Part shown: one piece after another, positions 52,227 to 60,865 of the stretch | Numbering within the stretch: the stretch's first letter is position 1 | How the letters are laid out: each line of letters begins with the position of its first letter | NCBI RefSeq assembly: GCF_023078475.1 | Contig: NZ_CP095741.1 | Coordinates: forward strand, 124,001 to 188,000 | Direction of reading: 5' to 3' | From: Luteibacter aegosomaticola | GTDB lineage: Bacteria > Pseudomonadota > Gammaproteobacteria > Xanthomonadales > Rhodanobacteraceae | Length of the DNA: 64,000 nucleotides | Notes under the pieces: model-generated | What the model saw: only the letters and a program-made list of their open reading frames with translations | Databases searched by the model: none | What the model was told of the DNA's origin: nothing | Position numbers and translations under genes: made by a program

Positions 52227-53267
52227 CTAAACCGTCGTGAGCGGGGTGGTGCCCGCCCGCCCCCAGAGCGGGCTCGTACTGGATCGTGCTTCGGCCTCGA
52301 AGAAGCAATGCACGCCATCTTCGGCAAAGGTCACCGCGGCGGTGCCTCCTGCCTGCGCGGCGAGGACGCGTTCGATGAAGCGGGTACCGAAGCCGCGTTG
52401 CCCAGGTGGCTCGACGAGGGGACCACCGGACTCCTTCCACTCCAGCCGCACCGTGTGCCGCTCGGGCACGTAGCGCCAATCAAGGCGGATCGTCCCGCGG
52501 GGGACGGAAAGGGCACCGTACTTGGTCGCATTCGTCAGTAACTCGTGCAGCGCCATGGCGACCGAGACCGCCGATTCGGGCGGGAGCATCAACGGCGGCC
52601 CGTCCAGGCTCACGCGGTCGCCGTCCGGATCATGCGGCGCGATCGTAGCCTCCACCACGCCGCGAAGCGCCACCTGTTCCCAGCCGCGCGCCACCAGCAG
52701 GTCGTGTGCGCCGGCCAGGGCGCGCAGGCGGCTTTCGAACAGGGCCAGCGACTGTTCGGCCGGCCGCTCCTCGCGAAAGCTCTGGATCGCCATGGCCTGG
52801 ACGACCGCCAGCGTGTTCTTCACCCGGTGGTTCAGCTCGTTGATCAGGATGCGCTGGGCGCGTTGCGCGTCTCGGTGTGCGGTGACATCGATGCAACTGC
52901 CGAAGTAGCCGGCGAAGTGCCCGTCGCGGTAGAACGGCGCCCCGTTATCCAGCAGCCAGCAGTACTCGCCATCGCGGCGGCGCAGGCGGTACTCCATGGA
53001 GAAAGGCTCGCGGGCATCAAAGGCGCCCACGTAAGTGGCCAGGCAGCGCTCCAGGTCTTCGGGGTGGACCCCTTCGGCCCACCCGTTGCCTACTTCTTCT
53101 TCCATGCGGCGCCCGGTGTAGTCGAGCCACGGCTTGTTGAACCAGTCGCAGAGCTTGTCCACGCCTGCGCGCCAGATCATCACCGGCGCGAAGTCGGCCA
53201 GTTCGCGAAACTCGCGGTCCGAGGTGGCGATGGCCCGTTCGTACGGACCCGTAGCGTGCTCACTCAT
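52227..53267 (-). CDS. PAS-containing HWE-family histidine kinase
   Basis: A 346-residue cytosolic kinase. A PAS domain with PAC covers about 20-140 (LADFAPVMIWRAGVDKLCDW; FGSCIDVTAHRDAQRAQ). The HWE/HisKA_2-type kinase starts at the phospho-His in LINELNHRVKNTLAVVQAMA (about 150), with N-box HELLTNATKYGAL and a G-box region FGTRFIERVLAAQAGG. No transmembrane segment. HWE kinases often respond to light or general stress and pair with receivers encoded elsewhere; none adjoins. The start at 53267 lacks a strong ribosome site. Confidence 0.85.
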   Translation of the reverse strand: MSEHATGPYERAIATSDREFRELADFAPVMIWRAGVDKLCDWFNKPWLDYTGRRMEEEVGNGWAEGVHPEDLERCLATYVGAFDAREPFSMEYRLRRRDGEYCWLLDNGAPFYRDGHFAGYFGSCIDVTAHRDAQRAQRILINELNHRVKNTLAVVQAMAIQSFREERPAEQSLALFESRLRALAGAHDLLVARGWEQVALRGVVEATIAPHDPDGDRVSLDGPPLMLPPESAVSVAMALHELLTNATKYGALSVPRGTIRLDWRYVPERHTVRLEWKESGGPLVEPPGQRGFGTRFIERVLAAQAGGTAAVTFAEDGVHCFFEAEARSSTSPLWGRAGTTPLTTV

Positions 53268-53579
53268 CGCATGACACCGTCGCTGCCCGCACGCCGCCTC
53301 CTGATCCCTCGGCGCGCGACATCCATGGGGGTCCGCACGATCCGTCGCGCGTTGACCTTTCTTTGACGATAGCGCTTTTGCCCCGACGCGGGGGCGGCCG
53401 AGCGCCGCGCCGTGCGCCCTGTCACGGGACGGGAAGCACAAGCGCTTTTTCAGAATTTACGTATTCCCGTGAAAGAAAATTCACGAAACTTATGGGTAAT
53501 TTCGGCAGCGCCCATTCAGGGCGGGTCGCGCCGCGACGATAAGTAGCGCCTGAGGGTTAACCAGGGGAGCGCGATCGTT
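53268..53579. other. intergenic region upstream of chemoreceptor and HWE kinase
   Basis: About 310 bp with a low-GC block at 53445-53505. AGCGCTTTT occurs twice, at 53371-53379 and 53441-53449, exactly 70 bp apart. A FliA-like -10 (GACGATAA, 53535-53542) is present 38 bp before the receptor ATG, but no matching TAAA -35 is found at the right distance. Confidence 0.4.
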
Positions 53580-54902
53580 ATGGCAACCAACCTATTTACA
53601 GGGCTTCGTGCGTTCATCGGCGGGGGCCGGTCAGGCGTGCGTTGCAAGATGGACGCGCTCAACCGGACCCAGGCCGTGATCGAGTTCGCCCTGGACGGCA
53701 CGATCCTTACGGCCAACCAGAACTTCCTTGATGCCATGGGCTACACGCTGGCCGAGATCGTCGGCAAGCACCATCGGCTGTTCGTCGACCCGGCGGAGGC
53801 GGAGAGTTCGACCTACGCCGAGTTCTGGAAGCGCCTGGGTTCGGGCCAGCCGGACGTGGGCATGTACCGCCGGCTGGGTGCCGGTGGCCGCGAGGTGTGG
53901 ATCCAGGCCAGCTATAACCCCGTCCTGGACCGCGGCGGCCACCCGGTGCGGGTGGTGAAGTTCGCCACGGACGTGACCGAGCAGCGCCTGCGCAGCGCCG
54001 ACATGGAGGGCCGCCTGGCCGCCATCGACAAGGCGCAGGCCGTGATCAGCTTCACCCTCGACGGGCACATCCTGGAAGCCAATGACAACTTCCTCGCCAC
54101 CATGGGGTACGAGCGCGAGGAGGTGGTCGGCCGGCACCATTGCATGTTCGTGGCCCGCGAGGAACGCGAAAGCCCGGATTACCTCTCGTTCTGGGAAAAA
54201 CTGGGCCGCGGCGAATACGATTCGGGTCTGTACCACCGGGTGGACCGCCGCGGACGCGAAGTCTGGATCCAGGGCAGCTATAACCCGATCTTCGACATGG
54301 CTGGCCGGCCGTTCAAGGTGGTGAAGTACGCCACCGATGTCACGGCACAGACCCGTGCCACGCGTACGTTGCATGCCTCGCTGACCGAGCTGGCCGATAC
54401 GGTGCCGGCCATCGCCGAGCAGGCTCGCGCCACCAACGCGCTGGCCAACGCCGCGAGCCGCTCGGCGGCCGATGGCGGCGCCATGGTCGACGCGGTCATC
54501 GCCACGATGGGCGCGATCCAGGACGGTGCGCGCGATATCGCCGAGATCGTCAGCCTGATCGATGCGATCGCCTTCCAGACCAATATCCTGGCGCTCAACG
54601 CGTCGATCGAGGCCGCCCGCTCCGGCGTGCACGGCAAGGGCTTCGCGGTGGTTGCCCAGGAGGTACGCCTGCTCTCGCAGCGTAGCGCCCATTCCGCCCG
54701 CGATATCCGTGCCCTGATCGAAAACACCCTGGAGCGCGTGCGCGAAGGCAGCGAGCGCAGCGGTGAAGCGGGCGAAGCCATGCGCAATATCCTTGGCTCG
54801 GTCACCACCCTGCTGGACCGCGTCTCGGATGTCGCCCAGGCCACGAATACCCAGGCCGGCGGTATCGACACGGTCCGCCGCGCGGTAGCCGAACTGGCCT
54901 GA
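53580..54902 (+). CDS. soluble PAS-PAS methyl-accepting chemotaxis protein
   Basis: A 440-residue cytosolic chemoreceptor with two PAS domains in tandem (about 28-140 and 150-262; each ends in [11 protein letters not shown] or [11 protein letters not shown]) and an MCP signalling domain. The hairpin tip ([20 protein letters not shown]) and the following [17 protein letters not shown] are well conserved. There is no transmembrane helix. The arrangement is that of Pseudomonas BdlA and related soluble receptors, which sense redox or internal signals through PAS-bound cofactors. AGGGGAG is about 10 nt upstream of the ATG. No che gene is nearby. Confidence 0.92.
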   Translation: MATNLFTGLRAFIGGGRSGVRCKMDALNRTQAVIEFALDGTILTANQNFLDAMGYTLAEIVGKHHRLFVDPAEAESSTYAEFWKRLGSGQPDVGMYRRLGAGGREVWIQASYNPVLDRGGHPVRVVKFATDVTEQRLRSADMEGRLAAIDKAQAVISFTLDGHILEANDNFLATMGYEREEVVGRHHCMFVAREERESPDYLSFWEKLGRGEYDSGLYHRVDRRGREVWIQGSYNPIFDMAGRPFKVVKYATDVTAQTRATRTLHASLTELADTVPAIAEQARATNALANAASRSAADGGAMVDAVIATMGAIQDGARDIAEIVSLIDAIAFQTNILALNASIEAARSGVHGKGFAVVAQEVRLLSQRSAHSARDIRALIENTLERVREGSERSGEAGEAMRNILGSVTTLLDRVSDVAQATNTQAGGIDTVRRAVAELA

Positions 54903-54945
54903 CGGTTACGCGGTATCGTAGGGCTCCCCCAAAGGGAGTCCCGCC

Positions 54946-55368
54946 ATGCCCAGCACCGTGATCCCCGGCCTGCGCTACCGCGACGCGCACGCGGCCATCC
55001 GCTTTCTATGCGACGTCTTCGGCTTCCGCGAACACGCGGTCTACGCCGACGAAACCGACCCCAGCATCGTCATGCACGCCCAGCTGACCTTCGGCGACGG
55101 CATGATCATGCTCGGCTCCGTGCGGACCGACGAGGGCTTCGCCGAGCATATCGTCCAGCCCGACCAGATCGGCGGCCGGGAGACCCAATGCCCCTACGTC
55201 GTGGTCGAGGACCTGAAGGCCCACTACGACCACGCCAGGGCCAACGGCGCGACCATCATTGATGAGTACGAAGAAAAGCCGTACGGCGGCGCCGGCTACT
55301 CAGCCCGCGACCTGGAAGGGCGGCTCTGGTACTTCGGCAGCTACGACCCCTGGGCCACGCCGGGTTAG
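54946..55368 (+). CDS. VOC/glyoxalase-like protein
   Basis: A 140-residue protein of the glyoxalase/bleomycin-resistance superfamily. It begins MPSTVIPGLRYRDAHAAIRF and ends with DLEGRLWYFGSYDPW; the second half contains a final Glu/Asp typical of metal sites (EDLKAHYDHARANGAT). AAAGGGAG is a strong ribosome site upstream of the ATG. Its stop overlaps the end of the convergent GAF gene by 4 bp. Substrate unknown; such single-module proteins often bind antibiotics or small aldehydes. Confidence 0.88.
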   Translation: MPSTVIPGLRYRDAHAAIRFLCDVFGFREHAVYADETDPSIVMHAQLTFGDGMIMLGSVRTDEGFAEHIVQPDQIGGRETQCPYVVVEDLKAHYDHARANGATIIDEYEEKPYGGAGYSARDLEGRLWYFGSYDPWATPG

Positions 55369-56171
55369 GTCCAGCGGCGGCCGTGCTCAGCCATGTACAG
55401 GCGGATCTCGTCCTCGGCGATATCCGCCAGGGCGCGCAGGCCTTCTTTCTGGGTAGCGTCGAGCTGGCGCGGCGCGCTATCGATGACGCACAGGGTGCCC
55501 AGCGCATGGCCATCGGGGGTGCGCAGGGGGCAGCCCGCGTAAAACACGATGTGTTCGTGCCCCGTAACGAGCGGGTTGTCGCGGAAACGGACGTCCTTGC
55601 GGGCATCCTCGACGGTCATGATCTCGTCGCCCAGGATGGCGTGGCCGCAGAATGCCCACTCGCGCGGGGTCTCGGCCATGCTCGTGCCACGGCGCGATTT
55701 GAACCACTGCCGACGCGAGGTCAGCAGGGTAATCATGGAAACCGGTGCGCCCGCGATCAGGCTGGCCAGCCAGGTGATCCTGTCGAACGCCGGTTCCGGA
55801 GGGGTATCGATCAGGCCAGTACGGCCCACCGCACGCAGGCGTGCCGCCTCGTCCTCGGGTACCGGGTAGTTCGGTGCTCGCTCGGGGCGGAACTCCGGCG
55901 ACATGGCATGCAGGGGATCCGCCGCCAGGGCCGTCCGCTCTTCGAGCAGGGCGATAACCGCGCTCCGGCGCATGCGCCGGTGGCCGCCAGGGGTTTTCCA
56001 GGAGGCCAGGGCACCACTTTCGATCCACTTCTGGGCCGTGCTGACAGATATGCCGAGCAGCCGCGCGGCGTCGCGCGTCGTCAGGGTGGGGTCTTCGCTA
56101 TGGTGGGTGGCTGGCTGGTAACTCAAGGCGGCGTACGAAGAAGTAAGCGGATGGTAAGGAAACGCAAGCAA
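55365..56171 (-). CDS. MerR-type HTH fused to GAF sensor domain
   Basis: A 268-residue protein. An excisionase/MerR-like helix-turn-helix (about 28-78, TTRDAARLLGISVSTAQKWI followed by GHRRMRRSAVIALLEER) is joined to a GAF domain (about 110-265). The GAF part contains PVSMITLLTSRRQWFKS, EWAFCGHAI, FYAGCPLRTPDGHALGTLCV and ADIAEDEIR, as in free GAF proteins near sensor kinases. It looks like a one-component DNA-binding regulator that senses a small molecule or light through the GAF domain. The conserved Cys in FCGH and AGC are notable as possible cofactor ligands. Targets unknown. Confidence 0.82.
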   Translation of the reverse strand: MLAFPYHPLTSSYAALSYQPATHHSEDPTLTTRDAARLLGISVSTAQKWIESGALASWKTPGGHRRMRRSAVIALLEERTALAADPLHAMSPEFRPERAPNYPVPEDEAARLRAVGRTGLIDTPPEPAFDRITWLASLIAGAPVSMITLLTSRRQWFKSRRGTSMAETPREWAFCGHAILGDEIMTVEDARKDVRFRDNPLVTGHEHIVFYAGCPLRTPDGHALGTLCVIDSAPRQLDATQKEGLRALADIAEDEIRLYMAEHGRRWT

Positions 56172-56511
56172 TAACAGACCGACGCTACCACAGCGGATGG
56201 CGCAAAGCGCTTGGCGACAAATGCGCTTTTCGGTGGTGATCGGCGAATTCGCGCCTCCGCGTGCTCATACCCTGCGCCAAGGCTGTCGCAGCGGCACCTG
56301 CGATTCGCTTGCGGGGCGCCAGAGTGGCCACGAAACCTGCGTTACATCAACTTTGCCGTGGAAACTGCGGTCCTCGCGCCTTTCATTTTGCCGTATATGC
56401 TTAGTTGGCTTCGCAGGCGGGGCGTCACGGCGGGCCGACACACACGCGACAGGGCGCATACATGCCACGGCATCCAATGCAGGAATCCCCTTCATTCCCG
56501 CAGGTAAGCTC
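56172..56511. other. intergenic region upstream of the sugar transporter gene
   Basis: About 340 bp between the GAF-regulator gene and galP. An inverted repeat AAAGCGC (56204-56210)/GCGCTTT (56223-56229) with 12 bp between could be an operator for either gene. The frame of the transporter is open through much of it, but no membrane or signal sequence is encoded there. No clear promoter hexamers. Confidence 0.35.
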
Positions 56512-57906
56512 ATGGATGTCGCCGTAAAACAACAGGTCGCCGCCGCCCATCCCAAGGCGGCCATCGTGGCCACATGTATCCTGGCCGCCCTCGCCGGCCT
56601 GATGTTTGGCCTGGATATCGGCGTCATTTCGGGCGCCCAGCAGTTCATCCAGAAAGACTTTGGTGCCACCGACCGCACGATCGAGTGGGTGGTCAGCAGC
56701 ATGACCCTCGGCGCGGCCGCTGGCGCACTGGGCGCCGGCTGGATGTCCGCCACGCTCGGCCGTAAGCGCTCCCTCATGCTGGGCGCCGTGCTCTTCATTG
56801 CCGGCTCGCTGTTCTGCGCCATGGCCTGGAGTGCCGAGAGCCTGGTCGCCGCGCGTGTAGTGCTCGGCCTGGCTATTGGTGTCGCGACGTTCACCGCGCC
56901 GCTCTATCTCGCCGAAGTGGCGCCGGAGCGTATCCGTGGCGCCATGATTTCCACGTACCAGTTGATGATCACGACCGGCATCCTTCTGGCCTTTCTCTCC
57001 GATACCGCCTTCAGCAGCACGGGTAACTGGCGCTGGATGCTCGGCATCATCGCGGTGCCGGGCGCGCTGTTCCTCGTCGGCCTGTTCTTCCTGCCCGATA
57101 GCCCGCGCTGGCTGCTGCTGCGCGGGCGCAAGCAGGATGCCCAGGTGGTGCTGGCAAAACTGCGTGGCGATGAGCGCGTGGTAGAGAAGGAGATCGCCGA
57201 CATCGAAGAACAGCTCAAGACGAAACAACACGGCTGGAGCATGTTCCGCGAGAACCCGAATTTCCGCCGCTCGGTCGGCCTGGGCATGCTCCTGCAGGCC
57301 ATGCAGCAGTTCACGGGTATGAACGTGGTGATGTATTACGCACCGCGCATCTTCCAGGAGATGGGTTACGACACGCAGGCGCAGATGTGGTTCACGGCCG
57401 CCGTGGGCCTCACCAACGTGCTTGCTACGCTCATCGCCTTCGCCCTCGTCGACCGTCTTGGCCGCAAGCCGATCCTCTTTGCCGGCTTCGCCATGATGGC
57501 CGTTGGCCTGGGTGTCGTCGGCACCATGATGGGCCTGGGCATCCATGGCCGCGGCGAGCAGCTGTTCACCGTGGGCATGCTGCTGTTCTTCATCGTGGGT
57601 TTCGCGATGTCGGCGGGGCCGCTCATCTGGACCCTGTGCTCGGAAGTGCAGCCGCTGAAGGGCCGTGATTTCGGTATCGCCGCTTCCACGTTCACCAACT
57701 GGGGCACCAACTTCGTGGTGGGCGTGAGCTTCCTTAGCCTCATGGCAGGCATTGGTAACGCGCAGACCTTCTGGCTCTACGCCGCGCTCAATGCCGTCTT
57801 CATCGTGTTCACGTTCTGGCTCGTGCCGGAAACGAAGGGCATCACGCTCGAGCAGATCGAGCGCAACCTCATGAGCGGTAAGGCGCTGCGCAAGATCGGC
57901 CGCTAA
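56512..57906 (+). CDS. sugar/proton symporter, GalP/XylE-like MFS
   Basis: A 464-residue sugar porter with 12 helices, the same length as and very similar to E. coli GalP (galactose/glucose-proton symporter). ATG 56512 follows AGGTAAG. Motifs: LAGLMFGLDIGVISGA in helix 1, LGRKRSLMLGA, RVVLGLAIGVATFTAPLYLA, PDSPRWLLLRGR, QQFTGMNVVMYYAP (sugar-binding helix 7), DRLGRKPILFAGF and VPETKGITLEQIE. It would import a hexose or pentose. A nearby beta-glucosidase gene could supply glucose, but it is 32 kb away. The stop overlaps the convergent norR stop by 4 bp. Confidence 0.93.
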   Translation: MDVAVKQQVAAAHPKAAIVATCILAALAGLMFGLDIGVISGAQQFIQKDFGATDRTIEWVVSSMTLGAAAGALGAGWMSATLGRKRSLMLGAVLFIAGSLFCAMAWSAESLVAARVVLGLAIGVATFTAPLYLAEVAPERIRGAMISTYQLMITTGILLAFLSDTAFSSTGNWRWMLGIIAVPGALFLVGLFFLPDSPRWLLLRGRKQDAQVVLAKLRGDERVVEKEIADIEEQLKTKQHGWSMFRENPNFRRSVGLGMLLQAMQQFTGMNVVMYYAPRIFQEMGYDTQAQMWFTAAVGLTNVLATLIAFALVDRLGRKPILFAGFAMMAVGLGVVGTMMGLGIHGRGEQLFTVGMLLFFIVGFAMSAGPLIWTLCSEVQPLKGRDFGIAASTFTNWGTNFVVGVSFLSLMAGIGNAQTFWLYAALNAVFIVFTFWLVPETKGITLEQIERNLMSGKALRKIGR

Positions 57907-59447
57907 GCCAGGCCCAGCCGGGCGGCCGAACGTCGAAGGTTCGCCCGGTCCATGCCCAGCGCACGCGCGGCGGCGGCCCAGTTGCCGCCGTGTTGCGCCA
58001 GGGCTTCTTCGATGCGTTGGCGTTCGTAGAGCGCCATGGCGGTGCGAAGCGGCAAGGCGTCCACGTCGCGTGGGGCTGCCGTCGCAACCGTCGCTGGCGC
58101 GGCCGCTACCGGCGCGAGATCCAGATCGTCGCGTTCGATGACCAGCACCCTTGCATGCCCTGACCGCGCGAACGCCTTGAGGCACGCACGGCCCAGCGTG
58201 TGCTCCAGCTCGCGGACATTGCCCGGCCACGTCCAGCCTGGCAGCAGCGCCTGTGCTTCGTTGGAAAGGCGGATCCCCGTGAGCCCCAGGCGCCGACGAT
58301 TCTCTTCAAGGAAGCCGCCTGCGAGTAGCAGCACATCCTGGCCACGCTCGCGCAACGCGGGCACCACGAGCGGGAAGACGCTGAGGCGATGGTAAAAGTC
58401 GGCGCGGCAACGGCCGGCCCGCACCTCATCGGCAAGGTCGCGGTTGCTTGCAGCGATGATGCGTACATCCACGTGATGCTCGCGATCGGAGCCGACGCGC
58501 TGCAGTTGGCCGCTCTGCATGACGCGCAACAAGGCCGCCTGTGCACCCAGCGAAAGGTCAGCCACTTCGTCGAGAAATAGCGTGCCGTGGTCGGCCAGTT
58601 CGAACTTGCCGCGGCGATCCACGGTGGCGCCCGAGAATGCGCCGCGCACGTGGCCAAACAATTCACTCTCCAGCAGCTGTTCCGGTAAGGCGGCACAGTT
58701 CACGGCGATCAGTGGCCGGTCGGCGCGGGCCGATGCCGCATGGATCGCCTGGGCCACCAATTCCTTACCGGTGCCGGTTTCACCGCGTATCAATACGGTC
58801 AGGTCGCTGTGCGCCACCGTGGCGATATCGCTTTCGAGGCGACGGAAGGCCGGGCTCAATCCGGTGAGGCGGCGGGCGGGGGCCTGGCCCGCGGCGAGTC
58901 GAAAACCTTCGGCGCGCGCATGTTCGCGCTCGGCGGCACGTTCCAGGCCACGCATGCGGTCGCTCGCCGCGACGGTAGCGCCGGCAAGGCTGGCGAACGC
59001 GCGGAGCGTGTCGAGATCGGCCTCGCCGAAGCGGCCCGTGTCGAGCGCGTCGAGCGTCACCAGCCCCCATGGCTGCCCGTCGACGTTCAGTGGGCACCCC
59101 ATGCAGTCGTGCACGTCGAGGTGCGGCTCCGCGGTGACGAGGCCATCGTAGGGATCGGGCAGCGGGCTATCCGCTGGAAAAAGCGTGGGCCCGTCGCTCG
59201 CGAGCAGGGCGGCGAAGCGCGGGTGGTCCGCGACGCGGAAACGCCGGCCCAGGGTGTCGAGGCTCAGGCCATCCACCGCCAGAGGGACGAGCTCCGGCCC
59301 TTCCAGCCGGAGGAGTGCGCTTGCGTCGCAAGGCACCAGTTCACGTAACGCCCCGAGGAGGCGGCGGAAGCGCTCGGCCTCCGGGAGTTCGCGCGAAAGG
59401 TCGTCAACGAGCGGAAGAAGCGAGGCAAGCAAGGGCGTGGCGGTCAT
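57903..59447 (-). CDS. norR: nitric oxide-responsive sigma-54 activator NorR
   Basis: A 514-residue regulator that activates nitric oxide detoxification genes when NO binds iron in its GAF domain. GAF (about 20-170) contains VPCDASALLRL, LDTLGRRFRV and FPADSPLPDPYDGLV, all close to E. coli NorR. The AAA+ domain holds Walker A GETGTGKE and an intact GAFSGA loop (in GHVRGAFSGATVD), then Walker B LFLDEV. A Fis-type HTH ends the protein (NWAAAARALGMDRANLRRSA). It is divergent from hmp, with three GT-N7-AC sites between them, one of them over its own start codon, suggesting self-repression. Confidence 0.96.
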   Translation of the reverse strand: MTATPLLASLLPLVDDLSRELPEAERFRRLLGALRELVPCDASALLRLEGPELVPLAVDGLSLDTLGRRFRVADHPRFAALLASDGPTLFPADSPLPDPYDGLVTAEPHLDVHDCMGCPLNVDGQPWGLVTLDALDTGRFGEADLDTLRAFASLAGATVAASDRMRGLERAAEREHARAEGFRLAAGQAPARRLTGLSPAFRRLESDIATVAHSDLTVLIRGETGTGKELVAQAIHAASARADRPLIAVNCAALPEQLLESELFGHVRGAFSGATVDRRGKFELADHGTLFLDEVADLSLGAQAALLRVMQSGQLQRVGSDREHHVDVRIIAASNRDLADEVRAGRCRADFYHRLSVFPLVVPALRERGQDVLLLAGGFLEENRRRLGLTGIRLSNEAQALLPGWTWPGNVRELEHTLGRACLKAFARSGHARVLVIERDDLDLAPVAAAPATVATAAPRDVDALPLRTAMALYERQRIEEALAQHGGNWAAAARALGMDRANLRRSAARLGLA

Positions 59448-59500
59448 TCTGACTCCGTGGCCAGTCGAAGTGACCCGGCGCTAGTGGGAGTCATTATGAC
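59443..59500 (+). promoter_or_regulatory. three NorR binding sites
   Basis: GTCATTCTGAC (59443-59453), GTCGAAGTGAC (59464-59474) and GTCATTATGAC (59490-59500) each fit the NorR consensus GT-N7-AC. Spacing is 21 and 26 bp. E. coli norVW also needs three sites. The first overlaps the norR start codon. Confidence 0.85.
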
Positions 59501-59543
59501 CCTCATGGCTTGCAAGGTATTGATCCAAAACGCCGCACCGGCG

Positions 59544-59558
59544 TGGCACGCATCGTGG
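59544..59558 (+). promoter_or_regulatory. sigma-54-like promoter of hmp
   Basis: TGGCACG (59544-59550), then 4 bp, then GTGG (59555-59558). The -24 element is perfect; the -12 element has GG in place of GC. Transcription would start near 59570, about 32 nt before hmp. With the NorR sites upstream, this predicts NO-induced expression. Confidence 0.6.
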
Positions 59559-59601
59559 ATAGCAAGGGGCATCTTCCATGACACGCCAAGAAGGTCCCAC
59601 C

Positions 59602-60783
59602 ATGCTTTCCACCGAACACAAGGCCATCATCCGGGCGACCGTGCCCCTGCTCGAGGCGGGCGGCGAGGCGCTCACGACGCACTTCTACGGGATCCTGCTC
59701 GATGAGAACCCCGAGGTACGCCCGTACTTCAACCAGGCCAACCAGCTGACGGGTGACCAGCCGCGCGCCCTCGCGAACGGCGTGCTCATGTATGCAAAGC
59801 ACATCGATCAGCTCGAAGCCCTTGGTGGCCTCGTCAACATGATCGTCAACAAACACGTCTCGCTGCGCATCCGACGCGAGCATTACCCGATCGTCGGGCG
59901 CTGCCTGCTGCGTGCGATCCGTGAGGTGCTCGGCGCCGACATCGCCACGGATGCGGTCATCGACGCATGGGCCGCCGCGTACGGGCAGCTCGCCGATATC
60001 CTTGCTGGCGCCGAGGAGACCATCTACGACGCGCAAGCCGTCGCTCCCGGTGGCTGGCGCGACGGGCGAGCCTTCCGCCTGGCGGAGAAAACGCGAGAGA
60101 GCGATGAGATCACCTCGTTTCGCTTTATCCCCGTTGATGGCGGCCCGGTCTACGCGCATGCACCCGGCCAGTACATCGGCCTGCGCGTGGTGGTGGATGG
60201 GCAGGACATGCGCCGCAACTATTCCCTCTCGGCGGCTGCGGATGGGCGTAGCTACCGGATCAGTGTGAAGCGGCACCCCGGTGGCGCCGTGTCTGGTTTC
60301 CTGCACGAGCGACTGCAAGCGGGCGACACGCTCGAGCTGTTCCCGCCAGCGGGGCACTTCGTCCTTGAAGAAAGCGAGCGCGATGTCGTGTTGATCAGCG
60401 GTGGCGTCGGCATCACGCCGACACTCGCCATGCTGGAACAGGCCCTGGCGACGCGGCGTCCCATCCATTTCATCCATGCCGCACGGCATGGCGGGGCGCA
60501 CGCTTTCCGCGACCTGATCGACGACCTCGCCGCCCGCCATCCCAACCTGAAGCGCTACTACTGCTACGAGGCACCGCGCGCCGGCGATCCCGAACCCCAC
60601 GCCACGGGCTTCATCGATCGCGACCTGCTCGCGGCCTGGCTACCGGCGGCCGATGGGATGGACGCCTACTTCCTCGGACCCAAGCCGTTCATGCAAGGCG
60701 TGCGCCGGGCGCTACGCGAGCTCGGCGTGCCCGATGAGCGGGCGAAATACGAGTTCTTCGGACCCGCCGCGTCGCTCGACTGA
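59602..60783 (+). CDS. hmp: flavohaemoprotein nitric oxide dioxygenase
   Basis: A 393-residue cytosolic enzyme that turns NO and O2 into nitrate using NADH. The globin domain (1-140) has the proximal His in VLMYAKHIDQLEAL (about 85) and the distal Tyr in THFYGILL. An FAD domain follows (YAHAPGQYIGLRVVVDGQ, RRNYSLSAA), then an NAD domain (DVVLISGGVGITPTLAMLEQ; YFLGPKPFMQGVRRAL). ATG 59602 is chosen because AAGAAGG lies 7 nt upstream; ATG 59578 is an alternative. Controlled by NorR from the divergent gene. Confidence 0.97.
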   Translation: MLSTEHKAIIRATVPLLEAGGEALTTHFYGILLDENPEVRPYFNQANQLTGDQPRALANGVLMYAKHIDQLEALGGLVNMIVNKHVSLRIRREHYPIVGRCLLRAIREVLGADIATDAVIDAWAAAYGQLADILAGAEETIYDAQAVAPGGWRDGRAFRLAEKTRESDEITSFRFIPVDGGPVYAHAPGQYIGLRVVVDGQDMRRNYSLSAAADGRSYRISVKRHPGGAVSGFLHERLQAGDTLELFPPAGHFVLEESERDVVLISGGVGITPTLAMLEQALATRRPIHFIHAARHGGAHAFRDLIDDLAARHPNLKRYYCYEAPRAGDPEPHATGFIDRDLLAAWLPAADGMDAYFLGPKPFMQGVRRALRELGVPDERAKYEFFGPAASLD

Positions 60784-60865
60784 GCGCCGTGCCTTGCCGG
60801 TGGTTGCCTCGGCCCCACCGGCAAGGTGATGATCGGCGCTTCACGCCACGGGAAGGGGAGCCGGC

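Noticed and set aside
53535..53542. FliA (sigma-28) promoter for the chemoreceptor
   Set aside because: The -10 GACGATAA fits, but no TAAA-like -35 exists about 15 bp upstream, so only half of the promoter is present.
56425..58230. Long leftward open frame (about 600 codons) over the sugar transporter gene
   Set aside because: It lies antisense to a clear GalP-like gene, has low-complexity His/Arg/Gly-rich sequence and no domain; typical of high-GC antisense frames.
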